Program-made: the position numbers and the translations under genes
DNA from: Candidatus Segetimicrobium genomatis
GTDB taxonomy: Bacteria; Sysuimicrobiota; Sysuimicrobiia; Sysuimicrobiales; Segetimicrobiaceae
NCBI GenBank assembly: GCA_005882275.1
Contig: VBAK01000151.1
Location: forward strand, 1-55,213
Length of the DNA: 55,213 nucleotides
Direction: 5' to 3'
Notes under the pieces: model-generated
What the model saw: only the letters and a program-made list of their open reading frames with translations
Databases searched by the model: none
What the model was told of the DNA's origin: nothing
Shown here: positions 18,176-26,587 of the stretch, one piece after another
How positions within the stretch are numbered: the stretch's first letter is position 1
Layout: each line of letters starts with the position of its first letter

Positions 18176-18983
18176 GGGGCTCGTCCTCGGCCAGTACGTC
18201 CCGGTGGACTCCGCCGTCCACCGGCTCGATCCGCGGACCAAGATCCTGGCGGCGCTGGGACTGCTGGGCGTGATCTTTGCCATTCGGGGGTTCGCCGGCC
18301 TCGCGGTGTTGACCGCCGTCCTCGCCGCGGCGACCCTGGTCGCCCGCATTCGGCCGGGATACGTCGTGCGCGGCGTGCGCCCCCTGTTGTGGCTGCTGGT
18401 GTTCGCGTTCGCCCTGCAGGTGTTCTTCGGGGAGGAGGGGGGCCATCCGCTCGCCCGCTGGGGGCCGCTGGTGGTGACCCGGGAGAACCTCTCCCAGGCG
18501 GCGTTCTATGGGTGGCGGCTCTTGCTCCTGGTCTTCTCGACGACGCTGATGACGCTGACGACCTCTCCGGTCGAGTTCACGGACGGCCTGGAGCGCCTCC
18601 TGCGTCCCTTCCAGCGCGTCGGGGTTCCCGCGCACGATCTGGCGATGATGATGACGATCGCGCTCCGGTTCATCCCGACGCTGCTGGAGGAGGCGGAGAA
18701 GATCATGAAGGCGCAGATGGCGCGCGGCGCGGAATTCGCGCGCGGCAGCCTCCCCCGCCGCGCCCGCGCCCTGCTGCCCCTGCTCGTGCCGCTCTTCGTC
18801 AGCGCCTTCCGCCGCGCTGACGCGCTCGCCGTGGCGATGGAAGCCCGATGTTACCGCGGGGGCGAGCACCGGACCCGGATGCGCGAACTGCGCCTGCGCC
18901 CGCGAGATTATACCGCTCTGTTCCTGGTCGCCGCCGCGGCCGCGCTCGCCCTCGTCTCCCCCGCCGTCTGGCGGGGACGCTGA
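18162..18983 (+). CDS. ecfT: ECF transporter transmembrane subunit T
   Basis: The membrane coupling subunit of the ECF complex, 273 residues with about six hydrophobic segments. It begins LGQYVPVDSAVHRLDPRTKI, the canonical start of EcfT. The C-terminal coupling helices contain two Ala-Arg-Gly-type motifs; ARGAEFARG is visible at about residue 189. It is coupled to ecfA2 by overlap and lies 55 bases before truA. Confidence 0.93.
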   Translation: MELFKGLVLGQYVPVDSAVHRLDPRTKILAALGLLGVIFAIRGFAGLAVLTAVLAAATLVARIRPGYVVRGVRPLLWLLVFAFALQVFFGEEGGHPLARWGPLVVTRENLSQAAFYGWRLLLLVFSTTLMTLTTSPVEFTDGLERLLRPFQRVGVPAHDLAMMMTIALRFIPTLLEEAEKIMKAQMARGAEFARGSLPRRARALLPLLVPLFVSAFRRADALAVAMEARCYRGGEHRTRMRELRLRPRDYTALFLVAAAAALALVSPAVWRGR

Positions 18984-19038
18984 GGCGGGGGCGCTGGGGC
19001 GCTCGCCGAGGCCGGGGCCCCGGGAGGGACGCGGCGCC

Positions 19039-19794
19039 GTGCGGACCCTCAGGCTGGCGCTCGAATACGATGGGACGGGATACTGTGGGTGGCAGCGGCA
19101 GCGGGGATCCGCGGCGGCCGGTGCGCCCTCCGTGCAGGCCACCGTCGAGGCGGCGGTCCGCGCGGTCACGGGCGAGGCGGTGGCGGTGGTGGGCGCCGGC
19201 CGGACCGACGCGGGCGTACACGCGCTCGGGCAGGTCGCGCACCTTGTGACCGGCAGCCGGATTGCGGCCGGCCGGTTCCCCGGCGCCCTGAACGCGCATC
19301 TTCCCGCGGACATCCGCGTCCTCGAAGCCCATGAGGCGCCGACCGGGTTTCACGCCAGATTCGACGCAATCTCACGGACCTACCGCTACGAGATCCTGAA
19401 TCGTCCCGTTCCCTCCGCGCTGCTCCGCGTCCGCGCATACCATGTTCCGGACCCCCTCGACACGGAGGCGATGCAGCGGTCGCTCACCCCGCTCCTCGGC
19501 CGGCACGACTTTGCGGCCTACCGGGGCGCCGGCACACCGACCCGGACGACCCTCTGCACCATCAGCCGCGCCGAGTGCCGCCGGACCGGCGCGCGCGTCC
19601 GTGTGACGATCACCGCGGACTGGTTCCTCCGGCACATGGTGCGCATCCTGGTGGGCACGCTGATTCGGGTGGGGACGGGCCGCCTGCCCGCGGAGGCGCC
19701 GGCCGTCTTCCTGAGCGATCCCGATAATCGCCGGACCGGCCCCAACGTCCCGGCGCACGGGCTGTACCTGGTGCGCGTGGACTATGCGCCCTGA
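19039..19794 (+). CDS. truA: tRNA pseudouridine(38-40) synthase TruA
   Basis: Converts uridines 38-40 in the anticodon stem-loop to pseudouridine. In 251 residues it has the catalytic Asp57 in GAGRTDAGVHA and the family start LRLALEYDGTGYCGWQRQ. FLRHMVRILVGTLIRVGTGR is the conserved C-terminal helix. It starts at GTG. Location after ecfT is standard. Confidence 0.97.
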   Translation: MRTLRLALEYDGTGYCGWQRQRGSAAAGAPSVQATVEAAVRAVTGEAVAVVGAGRTDAGVHALGQVAHLVTGSRIAAGRFPGALNAHLPADIRVLEAHEAPTGFHARFDAISRTYRYEILNRPVPSALLRVRAYHVPDPLDTEAMQRSLTPLLGRHDFAAYRGAGTPTRTTLCTISRAECRRTGARVRVTITADWFLRHMVRILVGTLIRVGTGRLPAEAPAVFLSDPDNRRTGPNVPAHGLYLVRVDYAP

Positions 19795-19903
19795 CTCCGG
19801 TGGAGATCGTTCCAGCCGGGGCGGCCCCGGAGGTGCTCCCGGCCGCTCTTGGGGCGACCCGGTAACGCGAACGTCTCCGGACGGCGGCTCGAATTCTTTA
19901 CAC

Positions 19904-19977
19904 TGGTGGGCCCGCCAGGTCTCGAACCTGGATCAGCCGGTTATGAGCCGGGTGCTCTACCCTTGAGCTACAGGCCC
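19904..19977 (-). tRNA. tRNA-Ile2 (anticodon CAU) or elongator tRNA-Met
   Basis: On the minus strand the sequence begins GGGCCTGTAGCTCAAGGGTA and ends with an encoded CCA (19904-19906). Acceptor, D, anticodon and T stems form, with loop CTCATAA giving anticodon CAU. Anticodon-stem pair 27-43 appears as a C-C mismatch. The GGGCCTGTAGCTC start resembles the lysidine-modified isoleucine tRNA more than elongator Met, but the two cannot be separated with certainty by eye. Confidence 0.88.
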
Positions 19978-19986
19978 TCGTGCGCC

Positions 19987-19995
19987 ATTTTATCA
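19987..19995 (-). promoter_or_regulatory. Extended -10 promoter of tRNA-CAU
   Basis: On the minus strand TGA-TAAAAT lies just upstream of the tRNA 5' end (about 10 bases). It has the TGn extension but no convincing -35. The same extended -10 design is seen at the divergent gene (TGC-TATAGT) and at tRNA-Val (TGG-TATACT). Confidence 0.5.
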
Positions 19996-20026
19996 CATCC
20001 CAGGCGTTTCCGAGGCTTTGCCCAGA

Positions 20027-20046
20027 TGCTATAGTTTATTAGGAGG
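20027..20046 (+). promoter_or_regulatory. Extended -10 promoter and RBS of small basic gene
   Basis: TGCTATAGT at 20027-20035 is an extended -10 element, followed after 5 bases by AGGAGG at 20041-20046. The ribosome-binding site would lie at the very 5' end of the transcript, leaving a leader of about 15 bases before the GTG at 20056. Confidence 0.5.
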
Positions 20047-20055
20047 AAGTGGATC

Positions 20056-20253
20056 GTGGCCAAGAAAAAGCCGTTACGCAATCGCAGGGCTGCCGGGCCT
20101 GGCCGGATCTCAACCCGCCGTAAGGCGCGGGCCGTCCATACCACCCCGAGGCGATCCGCCGGTCTCAGCCCGTCCGATAGGCGGATTCTTGGCGTCGCCA
20201 CCGGAATCATTGAGGAAGATCTGGGACTCCTGCGCCGCCTCGCCGATCGGTGA
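20056..20253 (+). CDS. Small basic protein of unknown function
   Basis: A 65-residue, strongly basic protein starting at GTG 9 bases after a perfect AGGAGG. The first half is Lys/Arg-rich (AKKKPLRNRRAAGPG, RRKAR); the second half is predicted helical (SPSDRRILGVATGIIEEDLG). I do not recognise a family. The dedicated promoter and strong ribosome-binding site argue that it is real. Nucleic-acid binding is a reasonable guess from charge alone. It converges on the ABC operon, 11 bases from its end. Confidence 0.6.
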   Translation: MAKKKPLRNRRAAGPGRISTRRKARAVHTTPRRSAGLSPSDRRILGVATGIIEEDLGLLRRLADR

Positions 20254-20264
20254 GGCCGCCGTTC

Positions 20265-21104
20265 TCACCCCTTGAGCCCCGAGTACATGAAGCTCTCTAC
20301 AAAGCGCCGCTGGAACACGATGAAGACGGCGATGAGCGGCAGGATCACGATCACCGTCCCGGCGGCGATGAGGTTCCACTGCGCCCCGGATTCCGCGGAC
20401 TGGGTGAACGAGGCCAGGCCCACCGTCACCGTCCGCGCCCGCTCGGTGTCGGTGATGATGAGCGGCCACAGGAACTCGTTGTAGTGGTAGACGACGCTCA
20501 CGATCGAGAAGGCGACCAGCGTCGGCTTCGCCAGCGGGAGGAAGACGTTCCAGATCGTCTGTAGGGTGCCGCAGCCGTCGATCACGGCGGCATCCTCCAG
20601 ATCCCGGGGGACCGACCGAAAGGTCTGCCGCAGGAGAAACGTCCCGAAGGCGGACGCGAAGTACGGAATCATGATGCCGAGCCGGGTGTTCAGCAGTCCG
20701 AGGCTCCTGATGGTCTGGAAGTTGGGGAAGATGAGCGCGGAGGGCGCGACCATGAGCTGGAGGAGGAACACCCGGAAGAGGAAGTCCCGGCCCCAGAACT
20801 CCATGCGCGCGAACGTGTACGCGGCCAGCGTGATCGTGACCACTTGGACCCCCAGGATCCCGAAGACCACCACGGCGGTGTTGTAGTACAGGCGCAGGAA
20901 CGGCGCGTCCGACCAGGCCTCCGTGAAGTTGGCCAGGGAGGGGTGGTGGACCCACAGCGAGGCGATGTCATTCCCGATCTGCCCGGGGGGGCGCAGCGAT
21001 GTCGTGAACGCCCAGAGCAGGGGGAACACCCAGATGAACGCCAGCGCGCCCACCACGAGCGCCCACAGCCAGGTGCCGAGAATTCGCCGCGCCCGCCGCC
21101 CCAT
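20265..21104 (-). CDS. Sugar ABC transporter permease, MalG/UgpE type
   Basis: An inner-membrane permease of the carbohydrate uptake (CUT1) class, 279 residues with six hydrophobic segments. The cytoplasmic EAA loop reads LEDAAVIDGCGTLQTIWNVF. It is the last gene of a binding protein-permease-permease operon on the minus strand. No ATPase is encoded nearby, which is common for CUT1 systems that share an MsmK-like ATPase. The substrate is probably a sugar or glycerol phosphate; not determinable here. Confidence 0.93.
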   Translation of the reverse strand: MGRRARRILGTWLWALVVGALAFIWVFPLLWAFTTSLRPPGQIGNDIASLWVHHPSLANFTEAWSDAPFLRLYYNTAVVVFGILGVQVVTITLAAYTFARMEFWGRDFLFRVFLLQLMVAPSALIFPNFQTIRSLGLLNTRLGIMIPYFASAFGTFLLRQTFRSVPRDLEDAAVIDGCGTLQTIWNVFLPLAKPTLVAFSIVSVVYHYNEFLWPLIITDTERARTVTVGLASFTQSAESGAQWNLIAAGTVIVILPLIAVFIVFQRRFVESFMYSGLKG

Positions 21105-21114
21105 CGTGATCTCG

Positions 21115-22023
21115 CTAGACCTCGTAATGAATTCGCCGTTCCAGGAAGCCGAAGCTCGCGGCCGCGATGGCCATCAGGACGGCCAGCAGGAAGACGGTGA
21201 GCGTGGCCGCCCTCCCGAGGTCGAAGAACTGGAACCCCACCTGGTAGATATAAAAGAGGAGCAGGTTGGTGCGATTGTCGGGACCGCCGCCGGTCATCAG
21301 GAAGATCTGGTCGACCGCCTGGAACGCGTTGATGCTGGCGATCAACAGGACGAAGAGGGTGGTGGGGCCGAGCAGCGGCCACGTGACGGCCCGGAACTGC
21401 TGCGTCCACGCGGCCCCTTCGATCCGGGCCGCTTCGTAGAGCTCGGCGGGGATCGTCTGCAGGCCGGCCAGGTAGAAGAGCATGTAGTAGCCCGCGTTCT
21501 TCCAGACGGTCAGGATCATCACCGCCGGGAGCGCCAGCGTGGGGCTCCCCAGCCAGTTGACCCCGCCGCCCACGATGCGCCGGAGATAGACGTCCATCAA
21601 GCCGTAGCCCGGCGTGTACACGAAGAGCCAGATCGCCGCGGCCCCGACGAGCGGCAGGAGCGTCGGGTAGAAGAACGCCGTCCGGAAGGGCGTCGTGAGC
21701 ACGTGCGCGCGGTTGAGCAGGAGCGCGAGCGCCAGCGCCAGGCCCACGGTCACCGGGACCGTGCCGATCAAGAACTCCCCGCTGTTTTCGAGGACCTGCC
21801 GGAAGATCGGGTCGGTCCCCAGGGCCGCGTAGTTCCCCAGCCCGATGAACGTGGGGCGGGCCACCGTCGCGCTGGCCCGGTACAGACTGCGTTCCAGGGA
21901 CGCGAGGATCGGATAGTACGTGAACGTCGCCAGGAAGACGAGCGAGGGGAGGAGGAACAGGACGGGCTGGACCCGCAGCCGCCTTCGCCGGCGCGGGGCG
22001 ATCGGGCCTACGGCGTGAGCCAG
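21115..22023 (-). CDS. Sugar ABC transporter permease, MalF/UgpA type (no canonical start codon)
   Basis: The partner permease. The EAA loop reads YEAARIEGAAWTQQFRAVTW. The first ATG/GTG/TTG in frame (GTG at 21864) would remove the first membrane segment. The frame is open and clearly coding further upstream (VQPVLFLLPSLVFLATFTYY), back to a stop inside the preceding gene. The only plausible upstream initiator is CTG at 22023, which gives 302 residues, the family's usual length, with a GGAGG about 14 bases before it. A non-AUG start or a sequence error are both possible. Confidence 0.8.
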   Translation of the reverse strand: MAHAVGPIAPRRRRRLRVQPVLFLLPSLVFLATFTYYPILASLERSLYRASATVARPTFIGLGNYAALGTDPIFRQVLENSGEFLIGTVPVTVGLALALALLLNRAHVLTTPFRTAFFYPTLLPLVGAAAIWLFVYTPGYGLMDVYLRRIVGGGVNWLGSPTLALPAVMILTVWKNAGYYMLFYLAGLQTIPAELYEAARIEGAAWTQQFRAVTWPLLGPTTLFVLLIASINAFQAVDQIFLMTGGGPDNRTNLLLFYIYQVGFQFFDLGRAATLTVFLLAVLMAIAAASFGFLERRIHYEV

Positions 22024-22048
22024 GACGTCCGCGCCGCCCTCCGAGGCC

Positions 22049-23488
22049 TTACTGGTACCTGGCGAGGATCGCCGTCGCGTTGCGCTGCGCCTGGTCGAGC
22101 GCGGCCTGCGGGGTCAGGCGGCCCGTCTGCGCCGCCTGGATCGCGGTGACCAGCAGCAGGCCGATCTCGTCGACGTCGTGGATGGTCATCTGCTCCCCGG
22201 CGACCCGGAGCTGCAGGGTCGCGGTCAGCGCCTGGGGGACCTGCCGGAGGTAGTCCTTGAAGGCGGGCGCCGAGAGCTCGGTCTTCCGGATCGGGACGTA
22301 CCCGGTGCCGATGCTCCACCGGGCGGCCTGCTGGGGCTCGGTCATCCAGTGGATGAACGTCCAGGCGGCCGCCTGCCTGGCCGCCGAGGTCCTGTTGAAG
22401 ATGTAGAAGCTCCCGCCCCCCGTCGGCGCGCCGTACTGCTTGTCGGCGGGCATGAAGCCGGCGTTCCAGTCGAACTTCGCGTTCGTCCGGATGAACGTCA
22501 TGTTCCCGGTGGTCGAGTAGATCATCGCCACCTTCTCCTGGATGAAGTCCTGCGGGACCTGGCTCCAGAAGGCCGCGCCGGTCGGCCCCGGCGGGTGCAC
22601 CTGGTACTTGTTCTGGAGGTCCAGGATGAACTGGAGCGCGTGAACGGCCTCGGGGGAGTTGAACCTTACCCACTTGCCGTTCGGATCAAAGAACGGGGCC
22701 CCCGCCTCGATCAGGAACCCCTGGAAGACCCAGGGGGAGGTGTCCGCCACCGGCGCCTCGACTCCCCACTGGGTGACGGCGCCGCCGGCGTCGCGGATCG
22801 TCAGCTTCTGCGCGTACTCCACGAGCTCCGTCCAGTTCTTCGGCGCCCGGCTGGGGTCCAACCCCGCCTTGCTGAACATGTCCCTGTTGTAATAGAAGAT
22901 CGGCGTGCTGCGCTGCCAGGGGATGCTGTAGACGTGCCCGCCGGTCTGCGCGTTGAGCAGCAGCGCCTGGTAGAAGTCGTCGAGCCACGTCTTCCCGCCG
23001 CTCTGGGCGATGAAATCGTCCAGCGGGATGACGGCGTCGCGGTCGAGGAGCGAGAAAAGCTCCGGCGTGTCCAGGACGGCGACATCGGGGGGAGTTCCTC
23101 CGAGCACGGCGGTCATGGCCTTCGCCATCGTCTGCACGTAGTTGCCGGCAAACACGGGCTCGACCCGGATCCCGGGGTGCGTGCTGTTGAAGTCGTTGAC
23201 CATTTCGGTCATGAGCTTGTTGAGCGGTCCCGAGGCTCCCACGGGATAGTAGTAGGTCAGCGCCACCGGCGCCTGGGCGTCCACGCGGCCGGGGAGTACG
23301 GTGGCCGCCACCAAGAGGGCAAGGCCGACCGAAGCGAGGAGTGGGACAAAGGTAAGGCCGACCGAAAGCCGATAGAAAGCCAATCGAAGCGAGGAGTGGA
23401 GCAAAGGTAAGCGTGGAGTAGGGCGAAGGTAAGCGAGGAGTGGGACACAGGTGAGCCCCAGCGCTCCGCGGCGCCGGCCGATCCGCAT
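22049..23488 (-). CDS. ABC sugar-binding protein with repeat-expanded signal peptide
   Basis: An extracellular solute-binding protein (family 1, UgpB-like), 479 residues, first gene of the minus-strand transporter operon. The ATG follows AAAGGGGG. The mature part begins near APVALTYYYPVG and contains VFAGNYVQTMAKAM, SIPWQRSTPIFYYNRDMF and GAPTGGGSFYIF. It is about 70% identical by eye to the protein at 32994-34298. Residues 12-56 are encoded by a 132-bp block of short repeats. Without that block, a normal signal peptide ending LLVAATVLPGRVDAQA remains. Confidence 0.92.
   Translation of the reverse strand: MRIGRRRGALGLTCVPLLAYLRPTPRLPLLHSSLRLAFYRLSVGLTFVPLLASVGLALLVAATVLPGRVDAQAPVALTYYYPVGASGPLNKLMTEMVNDFNSTHPGIRVEPVFAGNYVQTMAKAMTAVLGGTPPDVAVLDTPELFSLLDRDAVIPLDDFIAQSGGKTWLDDFYQALLLNAQTGGHVYSIPWQRSTPIFYYNRDMFSKAGLDPSRAPKNWTELVEYAQKLTIRDAGGAVTQWGVEAPVADTSPWVFQGFLIEAGAPFFDPNGKWVRFNSPEAVHALQFILDLQNKYQVHPPGPTGAAFWSQVPQDFIQEKVAMIYSTTGNMTFIRTNAKFDWNAGFMPADKQYGAPTGGGSFYIFNRTSAARQAAAWTFIHWMTEPQQAARWSIGTGYVPIRKTELSAPAFKDYLRQVPQALTATLQLRVAGEQMTIHDVDEIGLLLVTAIQAAQTGRLTPQAALDQAQRNATAILARYQ
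23322..23453. repeat. 132-bp tandem repeat block inside signal-peptide coding region
   Basis: Four 22-base units lie at 23333-23354, 23388-23409, 23410-23431 and 23432-23453, all variants of GCGAGGAGTGGGACAAAGGT plus two bases. The first two are preceded by GGCCGACCGAA. The block is exactly 44 codons, so it does not shift the frame. A related copy is in the rpsH-rplF gap. On the coding (minus) strand it yields hydrophobic stretches such as LTFVPLLAS. Confidence 0.9.
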
Positions 23489-23581
23489 TGCGCACCCCCT
23501 TTTCGCCTCATGCAGGGAGCCTCCCGCGGGCCGCGCCTGCGTGACCGCGCGCGGGGGCGCCACACTCCACAGGAAAGGTTC

Positions 23582-23595
23582 TTCGCGCGCGCGAA
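23582..23595. promoter_or_regulatory. Palindrome TTCGCGCGCGCGAA between divergent genes
   Basis: A perfect 14-base palindrome lies in the 116-base region between the divergent ABC operon and menG, ten bases before the menG GTG. It could be an operator or simply a GC-rich hairpin. No clear -10/-35 pair is seen. Confidence 0.35.
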
Positions 23596-23604
23596 CCCTA
23601 CCTT

Positions 23605-24387
23605 GTGACCCCACGGGATACCGTCGCGCCGCCACCCTCCGGCGAGCGCGTCGGCCGCGGCCAGGTCTCTGAGGACGAGAAGGCGCGGTACATCCGCCGG
23701 ATGTTCGGGGTCATCGCGCCCCGCTATGACCTCATCAACGGGCTGATCAGCGGCGGCCTCCACCATGGCTGGAAGCGGGTCGCCGCATCCCTCGTTCAGG
23801 TGCCTCCGGGCGGCCGGGCCGTGGACGTCTGCTGCGGGACCGGGGACCTTGCGCTGCTCCTGGCCCGCCGGGCCGGTCCTGAAGCCCGGGTGCTGGGGGT
23901 AGATATCAGCGAGGAGATGCTCGCGGTGGCCCGCCGGAAGACCGCTGCGGCGGGGCTGGAGGCGCGGGTCAAGTTTTCCCTGGGAAACGCCGAGGCCTTG
24001 GGGCTGCCGGATGCCGCCTTTGACGGGGCCACCGTGGGTTTTGGGATGCGGAACACCGTGCATCCCGATGGGGCGCTCCGGGAGATCCTGCGGGTGCTCC
24101 GTCCCGGGGGCCGGCTGGCGGTCCTGGAGTTCAGCAGGCCCCGCAACCCCCTCGTCCGGGGGCTGTACGACGGCTACTCGTACACGCTGATGCCGTGGGT
24201 GGGGCGCCTCGTGTCCCGGCATCTGGATGCGTACCTGTACCTGCCGGCGTCGATCCGGGCGTGGCCCGACCAGGAGGGATTTGCCGGGATGATGGCGCAG
24301 GCGGGGTTCGCGCAGGTGCGGTGCCGCAACCTGCTCGGGGGCGTCGCGGCCGTCCACACCGGCGTCCGGCCGTCCGCCTGCCGCTAG
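23605..24387 (+). CDS. menG: Demethylmenaquinone methyltransferase (MenG/UbiE family)
   Basis: SAM-dependent C-methylation that completes menaquinone (or ubiquinone) synthesis. In 260 residues the SAM-binding motif I is [14 protein letters not shown] near residue 73, with [18 protein letters not shown] before it and [20 protein letters not shown] after it, all typical of UbiE/MenG. The GTG start opens a + strand run with ireB/reoM and murA. With the Gram-positive-type gene set, menaquinone is the likelier product (inference). Confidence 0.93.
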   Translation: MTPRDTVAPPPSGERVGRGQVSEDEKARYIRRMFGVIAPRYDLINGLISGGLHHGWKRVAASLVQVPPGGRAVDVCCGTGDLALLLARRAGPEARVLGVDISEEMLAVARRKTAAAGLEARVKFSLGNAEALGLPDAAFDGATVGFGMRNTVHPDGALREILRVLRPGGRLAVLEFSRPRNPLVRGLYDGYSYTLMPWVGRLVSRHLDAYLYLPASIRAWPDQEGFAGMMAQAGFAQVRCRNLLGGVAAVHTGVRPSACR

Positions 24388-24410
24388 GATCCGGCCGACG
24401 GGGGTACAGT

Positions 24411-24689
24411 ATGGGAGAGCGCGAGAAGACCGGGGTGTTCCAGGTTGGAGGGCGCCAGCTTCGGGATGTCGAGGAGGCGCTCCGCTACGTCTACGGCGCC
24501 TTGGTCGAACGTGGGTATAATCCGGTGGACCAGATCGTCGGGTATCTGGTGTCGGGGGATCCGACCTACATCACCAGCCACAAGGACGCCCGGACGCTGA
24601 TCCGGCAGATCGATCGCGACCTGCTGCTCGAGGAGCTTGTCCGCTGCTACGTCCGCGTGACGCTTGGAGGAACCGTTGATCCGCGCTGA
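24411..24689 (+). CDS. ireB: IreB/ReoM family regulatory phosphoprotein
   Basis: A 92-residue member of the UPF0297/IreB/ReoM family. The segments [20 protein letters not shown] and [20 protein letters not shown], followed by [11 protein letters not shown], are diagnostic. N-terminal Thr7 in EKTGVFQ lies where family members are phosphorylated by a PASTA kinase. In Listeria, ReoM controls ClpCP degradation of MurA. Here the gene directly overlaps murA, fitting that role. In Firmicutes the usual neighbours are alaS and ruvX instead. Confidence 0.9.
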   Translation: MGEREKTGVFQVGGRQLRDVEEALRYVYGALVERGYNPVDQIVGYLVSGDPTYITSHKDARTLIRQIDRDLLLEELVRCYVRVTLGGTVDPR

Positions 24690-25968
24690 CGCGATCGCCA
24701 CAGAGCGCACGGTAGAGAAGCTCCTCATCGAGGGGGGCCGGCCCCTCCGGGGCCGCCTGCGGGTCGCCGGAGGGAAGAACAGCTCGCTGGCGATCATCGC
24801 GGCCGCCGCCCTCGCCCCGGATCATTCGGTGCTGGAAAACGTTCCGCGCTGCCGCGATGTCCTGACCTTGCTCGACATCCTCCGCGCCCTCGGCATGGCG
24901 GCCGAGTTCACCGGCCCGGGCCGGCTGGAACTGGACGCCCGGCGCCTCACCGATCACGTGGCGCCCTACGAGCTCTGCCGGCAGATGCGCGCGTCGATCT
25001 ACGTGACCGGGATGCTGCTGGGACGCCTGGGCCGCGCCGAAGTCCCGCTCCCGGGCGGGTGTGTGATCGGCAGCCGGCCGGTCGATTTCCATATCCGCGG
25101 CTTCGAGACACTCGGCGCGCAGGTGGTCACTCAGCACGGCTTCCTCAAAGCGTACGCGCCGCGGCTGACCCCCGCGACCTTCTACGTCCCGCGGAGCAGC
25201 GTGGGGACGACCATCAACATGATGCTGGCGTCGTCCCGCATCCCCGGCGTCACGGTGCTCCAAAACGCCGCGCGGGAGCCGGAGATCGTCGACACCGCCG
25301 TGCTGCTCTCGCTGCTGGGCGTCCACATCAGGGGCGCGGGCACCAGCACGATCATGATCGAGGGCAGCGGAGATCTGCACGGCGCCACCTACACGATCAT
25401 CCCCGACCGGATCGAGGCGGGGACCTACCTGATCGCCGGCGCGGCGACGCACGGCGATGTCGTAATCGTGGATATGATCAGCGAGCACATCACGGCGCTC
25501 CTCACCAAGCTGACCGAAGCCGGGGCGACCGTGGATGCCGACCCCACCGGGATCCGGGTCAGGGCGGAGACCGGCCTGCGGGGCGTCGAAGTGGACACGG
25601 CGCCGTATCCGGGGTTCGCGACCGATCTGCACCCGCAGCTCGCGGCGCTGCTCACGATGGCCGCGGGGCGCAGCGCGATTCGGGAGACGATCTTCGAGAA
25701 GCGGTTCGGCTACGCGGACGAGCTGCGCCGCATGGGCGCCGACATCCGCGTTGAAGGCGACACCGTCACGATGACCGGCGTCCCGACCCTCTCCGGCGCT
25801 CCCGTGGAGGCCATGGACCTCCGGGCCGGCGCGGCCATGGTCGTCGCGGCGCTGGAGGCCCGGGGCTCGACCGAGATCACCGGCCTCGAGAACATCGATC
25901 GGGGGTACGAAGGCCTCGAACAGAAACTCCGTTCGCTCGGGGCTCGGATCCAGCGCATCCCGGCCTGA
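24676..25968 (+). CDS. murA: UDP-N-acetylglucosamine 1-carboxyvinyltransferase MurA
   Basis: Adds enolpyruvate to UDP-GlcNAc, the first committed step of peptidoglycan synthesis. In 430 residues, GGKNSSL (32-38) binds substrate, and the catalytic loop [20 protein letters not shown] carries Cys129, the fosfomycin target. [15 protein letters not shown] is conserved. I chose TTG 24676, five bases after GGAGG; another in-frame TTG lies at 24664. It overlaps ireB/reoM by 14 bases, implying coupled translation. Confidence 0.96.
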   Translation: MIRADAIATERTVEKLLIEGGRPLRGRLRVAGGKNSSLAIIAAAALAPDHSVLENVPRCRDVLTLLDILRALGMAAEFTGPGRLELDARRLTDHVAPYELCRQMRASIYVTGMLLGRLGRAEVPLPGGCVIGSRPVDFHIRGFETLGAQVVTQHGFLKAYAPRLTPATFYVPRSSVGTTINMMLASSRIPGVTVLQNAAREPEIVDTAVLLSLLGVHIRGAGTSTIMIEGSGDLHGATYTIIPDRIEAGTYLIAGAATHGDVVIVDMISEHITALLTKLTEAGATVDADPTGIRVRAETGLRGVEVDTAPYPGFATDLHPQLAALLTMAAGRSAIRETIFEKRFGYADELRRMGADIRVEGDTVTMTGVPTLSGAPVEAMDLRAGAAMVVAALEARGSTEITGLENIDRGYEGLEQKLRSLGARIQRIPA

Positions 25969-25995
25969 CCCGACGGCGGCGCGTCTGGGCGGCTC

Positions 25996-26004
25996 TGGTA
26001 TACT
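25996..26004 (+). promoter_or_regulatory. Extended -10 promoter of tRNA-Val
   Basis: TGGTATACT ends 7 bases before the tRNA 5' end, an extended -10 of the type seen at the other tRNA gene. No strong -35. A degenerate copy (TATTCTGGTGC) precedes the tRNA-like remnant at 27006. Confidence 0.55.
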
Positions 26005-26011
26005 GGTGCGG

Positions 26012-26086
26012 GGGCGAGTAGCTCAGCGGTAGAGCGCCTCGCTTACACCGAGGAGGTCGCGGGTTCGACCCCTGCCTCGCCCACCA
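26012..26086 (+). tRNA. tRNA-Val (anticodon UAC)
   Basis: Begins GGGCGAGTAGCTCAGCGGT and ends with CTCGCCC, A and an encoded CCA (26084-26086). All four stems pair; the anticodon loop CTTACAC gives UAC. The 3' end is repeated at 27061-27102 and, over 18 bases, at 32060-32077, so it has probably served as an integration target. Confidence 0.96.
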
Positions 26087-26230
26087 TGAAAATCATGCCT
26101 TTCCGCACGGCTGATCTCGATTTTCCTGCCCATTTGCTATTGTCGCGGTACTCAGGTTCTGTTGCGTTTCGGTCATCTGGCCGCAACCCGCTCGCTTGAT
26201 TAAGTTGCTTCAGTGTGATAACAATAGGAC

Positions 26231-26587
26231 GTGGCGGAGCCGCGCGATCCGAGTCTCGAGGTGCTTCTTGACCTTGACGGGCAGGTACTTGTGGTGGACC
26301 CGAAAGGCGGTCATTGGGTCCGGTTCGTTGTCAGGCGGGTGCCTGTGACAAAGGAGAAGCCGCACGGGATCGACTACTCGCTCACACTACACGGGCCGGA
26401 TGGCGAACGGCTGGTTGGTTTCGACAACGCCCATTCAGTCCGCGGGCGGAAGCACGGCAGACCGCAGGATCATCGCCACCGGTTGCAAACGATCAAGGCG
26501 TACGAGTACCAGGATGCGCCAACCCTACTGGCTGACTTTTGGTCCGTGGTTGACGCGGTGCTGCGTGAGAGAGGAGTGATCTCATGA
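26231..26587 (+). CDS. tumE: TumE-type toxin (DUF6516)
   Basis: A 118-residue protein matching the TumE/DUF6516 toxin family. It has YSLTLHGPDGERLVGFDNAH, a run of basic and His residues (RGRKHGRPQDHRHR) and KAYEYQDAPTLLADFW. The GTG start gives MAEPRD. The stop overlaps the antitoxin gene by 4 bases, the usual toxin-first order of this family. It lies alone with its partner between the intact tRNA-Val and a truncated tRNA copy, on DNA of lower GC than the neighbours. Confidence 0.82.
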   Translation: MAEPRDPSLEVLLDLDGQVLVVDPKGGHWVRFVVRRVPVTKEKPHGIDYSLTLHGPDGERLVGFDNAHSVRGRKHGRPQDHRHRLQTIKAYEYQDAPTLLADFWSVVDAVLRERGVIS

